64,000 nucleotides of DNA from Anaeramoeba ignava. Its lineage: Eukaryota > Metamonada > Anaeramoebidae. The stretch lies in NCBI GenBank assembly GCA_028826165.1, contig JAPDFW010000123.1:62001-126000 (forward strand), read 5' to 3'. The notes under the pieces are model-generated. The model saw nothing but the letters and a program-made list of their open reading frames with translations, did not search any database and was not told the origin of the DNA. Positions 59,701 to 64,000 of the stretch are shown here, piece after piece. Within the stretch, counting starts at the first letter, position 1, and every line of letters begins with the position of its first letter. Both the position numbers and the translations under genes were made by a program.

Positions 59701-62700
59701 TTCATTTATATTTTCATTTATATTTTGATTTATATTTTGATTTATATTTTGATTTATATTTTCATTTATATTTTCATTTATATTTTCATTTATATTTTGA
59801 TTTATATTTTCATTTATATTTTCATTTATATTTTCATTTATATTTTGATTTATATTTTCATTTATATTTTCATTTGTATTTTGATTTATATTTTGATTTA
59901 TATTTTGATTTATATTTTGATTTGTATTTTCATTTATATTTTCATTTATATTTTGATTTATATTTTGATTTATATTTTTGGTTTATATTTTCATTTATAT
60001 TTTGATTTATATTTTGATTTATATTTTGATTTATATTTTGATTTATATTTTGATTTGTATTTTGATTTGTATTTTGATTTATATTTTGATTTATATTTTG
60101 ATTTATATTTTGATTTATATTTTGATTTATATTTTGATTTATATTTTGATTTATATTTTGATTTATATTTTGATTTATATTTTGATTTATATTTTGATTT
60201 ATATTTTGATTTATATTTTGATTTGTATTTTGATTTATATTTTCATTTATATTTTCATTTATATTTTGATTTGTATTTTGATTTATATTTTGATTTATAT
60301 TTTCATTTATATTTTGATTTATATTTTGATTTATATTTTCATTTATATTTTGGTTTGTATTTTGATTTATATTTTGATTTATATTTTGATTTGTATTTTG
60401 ATTTATATTTTGATTTATATTTTGATTTATATTTTGAAATTCAGCTTCAGGTTGTTCTATTTGTACTAATAATGGAATAAAAATTTGAACACCTCCAATA
60501 CAATAAATTATATCTTCAATTCTTGTTGATATACACTTAAACAAGCCTTGTAATTTTGCTTGTTTTTCTAAAACACTATTTGGAGAATCATCAAAACATT
60601 CAGATTGCTCAGAAGATTTGCTATTTAAATATATAAATATCTTCTGTGTTTGATAATCAGAAAGAACTAAAGAGCTGAGTGTTTCACTCTGAAAATCTGC
60701 ATTTTCACATTCATGAAAAAGGGAATCATAAGTAGGTCCAAGTTTATAAATACCATTAATTTCATTTACAGTTAAAAAATCATCAAAAAAATACATGGTT
60801 CCAATTTGGCCATAAAAAGGATTTTCTCCAACTTCATCTTGTTGAAAAAAAAGATCAAAATTTGATCCAATTCTGTTTTTGTTCAAAACTTGGCCAGTTG
60901 GGGGATATTTTATAAATTTAGAAGAAACTAATTTCCCATCTAAATATAAAATAGCTTCTGCTGATGATGACCAGCGATTCTTTTGGTGAGTAAGAGCAAT
61001 AAAAACCCATTTTTGAAGTTGTATTTTGGTTGGGAATTTTGCTGATAGAATTTGTTCTGGATTGTGAATTTTAAGCTCGAAATATAAATTCTGCAAATTT
61101 GAATCGTGAATCATTTCAAATTGACTTGAAGGAACCAAGAACAATTCAACTCCGTATTTATCTTTGTTCAAAAAACTAAATATTCGAGGTTTGTAGCTTG
61201 GCTTTATCAAAGGAGATTCAAGACTTTCAATTCGAATCCAAGTGCAAAACGAATATCCTTTTTTATTTGGCCATGTTTGTATTTCGGGAAGATCAATAAC
61301 TGCATTTCTTCCATTAAAATCAAAGAAGGATTTGGGACCTTCTTCTTCTTTATTTCTAGATGTCATATTGTTGATTTCGCTGAGAATCAATCTGGAATAA
61401 GCAGGTCGTATTTCTCCCTCTGAACTTTTCAACAGATGGAACATGTATTTCAATTCCTTCACTGATATTCGATGAGATCCAAGAATCCCAACAAGATTGA
61501 GTATTTTCTCCGTTAGATTTTCTGTTTGCACTTGCGGAATTAATTGGAGAAGAAAATAAGAAAGTTCTGCTTCACAACAAACTGAACGATTGTGGATTGA
61601 TTTTTCGCAAATTGTCTTGAATATTTGCAAAAGTTTCAGAAAATAATATTGAAGTGAATTGTTTGAATTTTCGTTTTCAAGTTCATCTAGAATATCCTCT
61701 AGTTTCTGTTCCTCAAAAGATTCTTCAATTCCCATTTCTTGGTATGCTTCCTTTTCAGATTCTTCTTGCTGCACATTTTTTGGGAAAGGAGTGAATATTC
61801 GAAAAAGTAGAAGAACAATGTAGGGATTTTCAATAATAAAGTTATCTTCACGATCAAAAGTGATCGTTTCAGTTTTGGCAAAAAGCATACTTAGCAAACT
61901 ACGAAATATCAAATTTCTTGAATTTGTGCATTTGGCCATAATTTTGCCAAATTCAATCCATCCAACTTCCTTTTCAAATGATTTGATATTTTCCGTGTTG
62001 TGATGGAAAAGAATTCTCAGCATTCTCAAGGATTCCTTGGAGAAGAAGTTCGCGGAATTCATCCGAAACCAAAAAGACTCCAATTGTTGAGAAAATTTTT
62101 GCTAAAATGAATTGCTTTTGAACCTCCAAAGAGACTTCAGCTATGCAATTACTCATTGATTTCAGCATATCATTCATCAAATCAGATAAATATAAATATT
62201 CCTTGCTTGTTTTCTCAAGTTTTGATGCTGTTTGCTTGATGTCATTCATTTTCTCCATATATAAATACAAAAACTTCTGTAAGTGTTGAATTGCTCTTTT
62301 TCTGGTTGGTTCCGCATAATTGCTCCAAGATGAAACAATGAAAAATTGCGAATTTGCGGATCAAATAAAAAATCAAATAGCAAGTCAATATATTCTTTTT
62401 GCTGAATTATTATGTTTAAAATACTAGTTGAACAAAGTAAAAAATCAACAACTTCAAATCCAATGATCCGAATCTTGAGAAATTGGTTCTTGGAATATCC
62501 AAATGTTGGCTTCTCGTATTTATCGTCTCCCTGTTGTTTGAGATATCTTGAAAGCTTGAAATTGTAATTTCTTTGTTCTATATGGAATTTCTCAATTACC
62601 CCCAAAATAATTGGTAATGCTTTTGATTTTGCGAACAATTCCTGTATTTTGTTGTTTTTTGTCTTCAAAATATTGATTAAGATTAAAAAAATATCCTCAA

Positions 62701-64000
62701 CAATTTCCAAGTTAATTTTGTTCTGCTCCAAAAATTCAAGAAGAAAATCAAGATCTGCGATATCTCGAAACTTCAGGATGGCATAGCATATAAAAGTCAT
62801 TAAATTCTGGTTTACATGGGAAAACATCATTTGCGAGGTTGTTGATCCAATAAATTCCTTGTTTAATCTTTGATAAAAATACTGTGAAAACAACACCTGC
62901 CAAAAATGTTGATTCCTTAATGTTTTATAATTCGAGTTTTCCATTTCACTAATAAAAAATGAAAGAACATATGATTGCAGTTCTGGATCAATCAACCGAA
63001 TAAAATTTCTTGCAAATGTATTTGGAATGGATTTGTGGAATTTGTTTCTGAAAAGATCAAGAAAAATACAAAGTAATCTATCCTTCAGTGTTGAAACTGG
63101 AGAATCTGATGACCATTCATTTGATGTTAAAAGCGTGTTTTCTGTGTTCGATTTCTGAACATTTTCATTTGCAATTTCGATTTTGTTCTCTTTTTGTCTC
63201 TTTTTTTTCTTTTTCTTTTCTTTCTCTAATTCTGATCTCCAATGGTATAATGATTTCAACACAAGAAACAAATGATTGAAATGCGAATTTTTCGCTAAAT
63301 CTGGGATAAACGAATTTTCCATCAATTCCTCAGTTGGTGTATAAAAAATGGCTTTTGCCAGGATTTTTTGTGGGAGAAATAACCCTGAACCAATAAATGT
63401 AAATCAAGATGATAATAATAATATAAATATAAATATAAATATAAATATAAATATAAAAATTAAAATTCCAATCCTTTTCCTTTAAAATTAATGATAATTT
63501 TATACCTCCTTCCAAATTCAATTCAAAATATTTTTCTGATATATTTATAAGCTTTTCTTGTTTAAACTCTGGGAAAACTGCGTTTATATCAATTTTCAAA
63601 AGCACCCGGATATTTTCTTGAAGATCCTTTTCAAAAAAAATGTTTGCTTTGCTTGAAATACCAGTTTTCTTTTTGCTTTCAACCTTCAAATTTGATGAAC
63701 TTAAAACTTTTTTTAATTGTTGTTCTTTATCGCTTTGTGCAATCATTTGGCAAGACGAAACAAACGAATTGTAATTAATTTTCAAATACTCCAAATTTAT
63801 TTTATTTGCAAATCTCACACTAATCCATAAAATTAAGTCGCAAATTTTGGATATTATCACATTTTGGATAATTTTCGTTTCCATTTTTGGGAATTTCATA
63901 ATCATTTTTTGCAAAACTTGAATCAATCTCATTTTCGTTTGAAATTCAAGCATAACTGCATTTTTATGTTTGATTTTGAATTTGAAATTCTTTTCTTTTT
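53794..64000 (-). CDS. Neurobeachin-type BEACH protein (ConA-like, DUF4704, PH, BEACH, WD40), 5' end outside window, several frame breaks
   Basis: Giant scaffold for vesicle and lysosome traffic. Reading from the right edge (frame open to base 64000), the pieces are 63506-64000, 62246-63384, 61974-62270, 59696-62083 and 53794-59329. Introns with matching phase are 63385-63505 and, probably, 59330-59695 (GTAAAA..CAG). Frame breaks without splice signals occur near 62290-62330 and 61990-62080, and one extra A near 59975. Domains are a ConA-like lectin fold ('NGRNAVIDLPEIQTW' to 'FYGQIGTMYFFDD', about 61330-60720), DUF4704-like helices, a PH-like segment ('ETAIEIFFQNGRSLLINL'), BEACH ('TISGRSYNDFGQYPVFPW', 'PFLYGTHYSSPGVVLWYLIR', about 55660-54830), and C-terminal WD40 repeats ('LVTGSKDTTVIVW', 'VISGSKDGT') to 53794. 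A (NINQ)n tract of over 200 residues sits inside the DUF4704 region. Confidence 0.9.
59345..60438 (-). repeat. 12-base minisatellite coding Asn-Ile-Asn-Gln/Glu
   Basis: About 90 units of aaatataaatca with a/g and c/g variants (giving I/T and Q/E). Unit length stays 12 with two exceptions: an extra A near 59975, and a three-base insertion near 59694 that creates the in-frame TAA and also a GTAAAA donor. From 59695 to 60438 it is probably translated; from 59330 to 59695 it is probably intron. Confidence 0.9.

Noticed and set aside
59350-60480. Long plus-strand frames reading (LIYI)n or (DLYF)n
   Set aside because: Artefact of a 12-base unit with no stops on either strand; the minus strand carries the conserved BEACH gene.
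1-64000. Dictyostelid origin
   Set aside because: The Asn/Gln-rich style is similar, but long satellite introns, the TCATTT start element and tract composition (AAAATC rather than AAC/CAA) fit poorly. Not excluded without a phylogeny.
1-64000. tRNA, rRNA or other structured RNA genes
   Set aside because: I saw no convincing cloverleaf or rRNA-like segment by eye; tRNAscan-SE and Infernal would be needed to rule them out.

Overview
This is a nuclear window from an AT-rich, intron-containing microbial eukaryote. Introns are GT..AG, most long ones are built of AT-only tandem repeats, and proteins carry long Asn/Gln/Ser/Glu/His-Lys low-complexity tracts. Gene content (RNF213-like, FANCM, TGS1, RCE1, VMA21, OSCA/TMEM63, P4-ATPase, TBC RabGAP, BEACH) is broadly eukaryotic and fits a free-living amoeba. 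I lean towards Anaeramoebae (Metamonada). The lean rests on overall style and on a TCATTT element in front of nearly every gene that matches the parabasalid initiator consensus; it is inference, not proof.

Plus strand, 1-25 kb: the 3' part of an archaeal-looking Trm5 tRNA methyltransferase; a 13-kb RNF213-like giant AAA+ protein; a FANCM/Mph1-family DNA helicase of about 7.5 kb interrupted in helicase motif V by a 512-residue intein; TGS1 (cap trimethylguanosine synthase, 3-4 exons); RCE1 (CAAX protease); and a VMA21-like V-ATPase assembly factor. Minus strand, 25-47 kb: OSCA/TMEM63-like channel, ELYS-like nucleoporin, TBC1D13-like RabGAP, degenerate mitochondrial-carrier protein, P4-ATPase flippase, RBM34/Nop12-like RNA-binding protein, and a seven-exon papain-fold protein that has lost all three catalytic residues. 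A small DUF4476 gene on the plus strand (47.5 kb) diverges from the last of these. Minus strand, 48-64 kb: a ten-exon ankyrin-repeat protein and the 3' part of a neurobeachin-type ConA/PH/BEACH/WD40 giant protein that runs off the right edge.

The genes do not form one pathway. Themes are DNA repair (FANCM), RNA modification and processing (Trm5, TGS1, RBM34), nuclear pore (ELYS), and membrane traffic and lipid handling (P4-ATPase, TBC, BEACH, RCE1, VMA21). Many long genes are broken by single-base frameshifts, mostly inside A/T homopolymers and of both signs; I read these mainly as assembly indels. The strongest findings are the FANCM intein with a decayed homing endonuclease, the triple-dead papain homologue, the Inr-like start-site element, and introns each filled with their own satellite.
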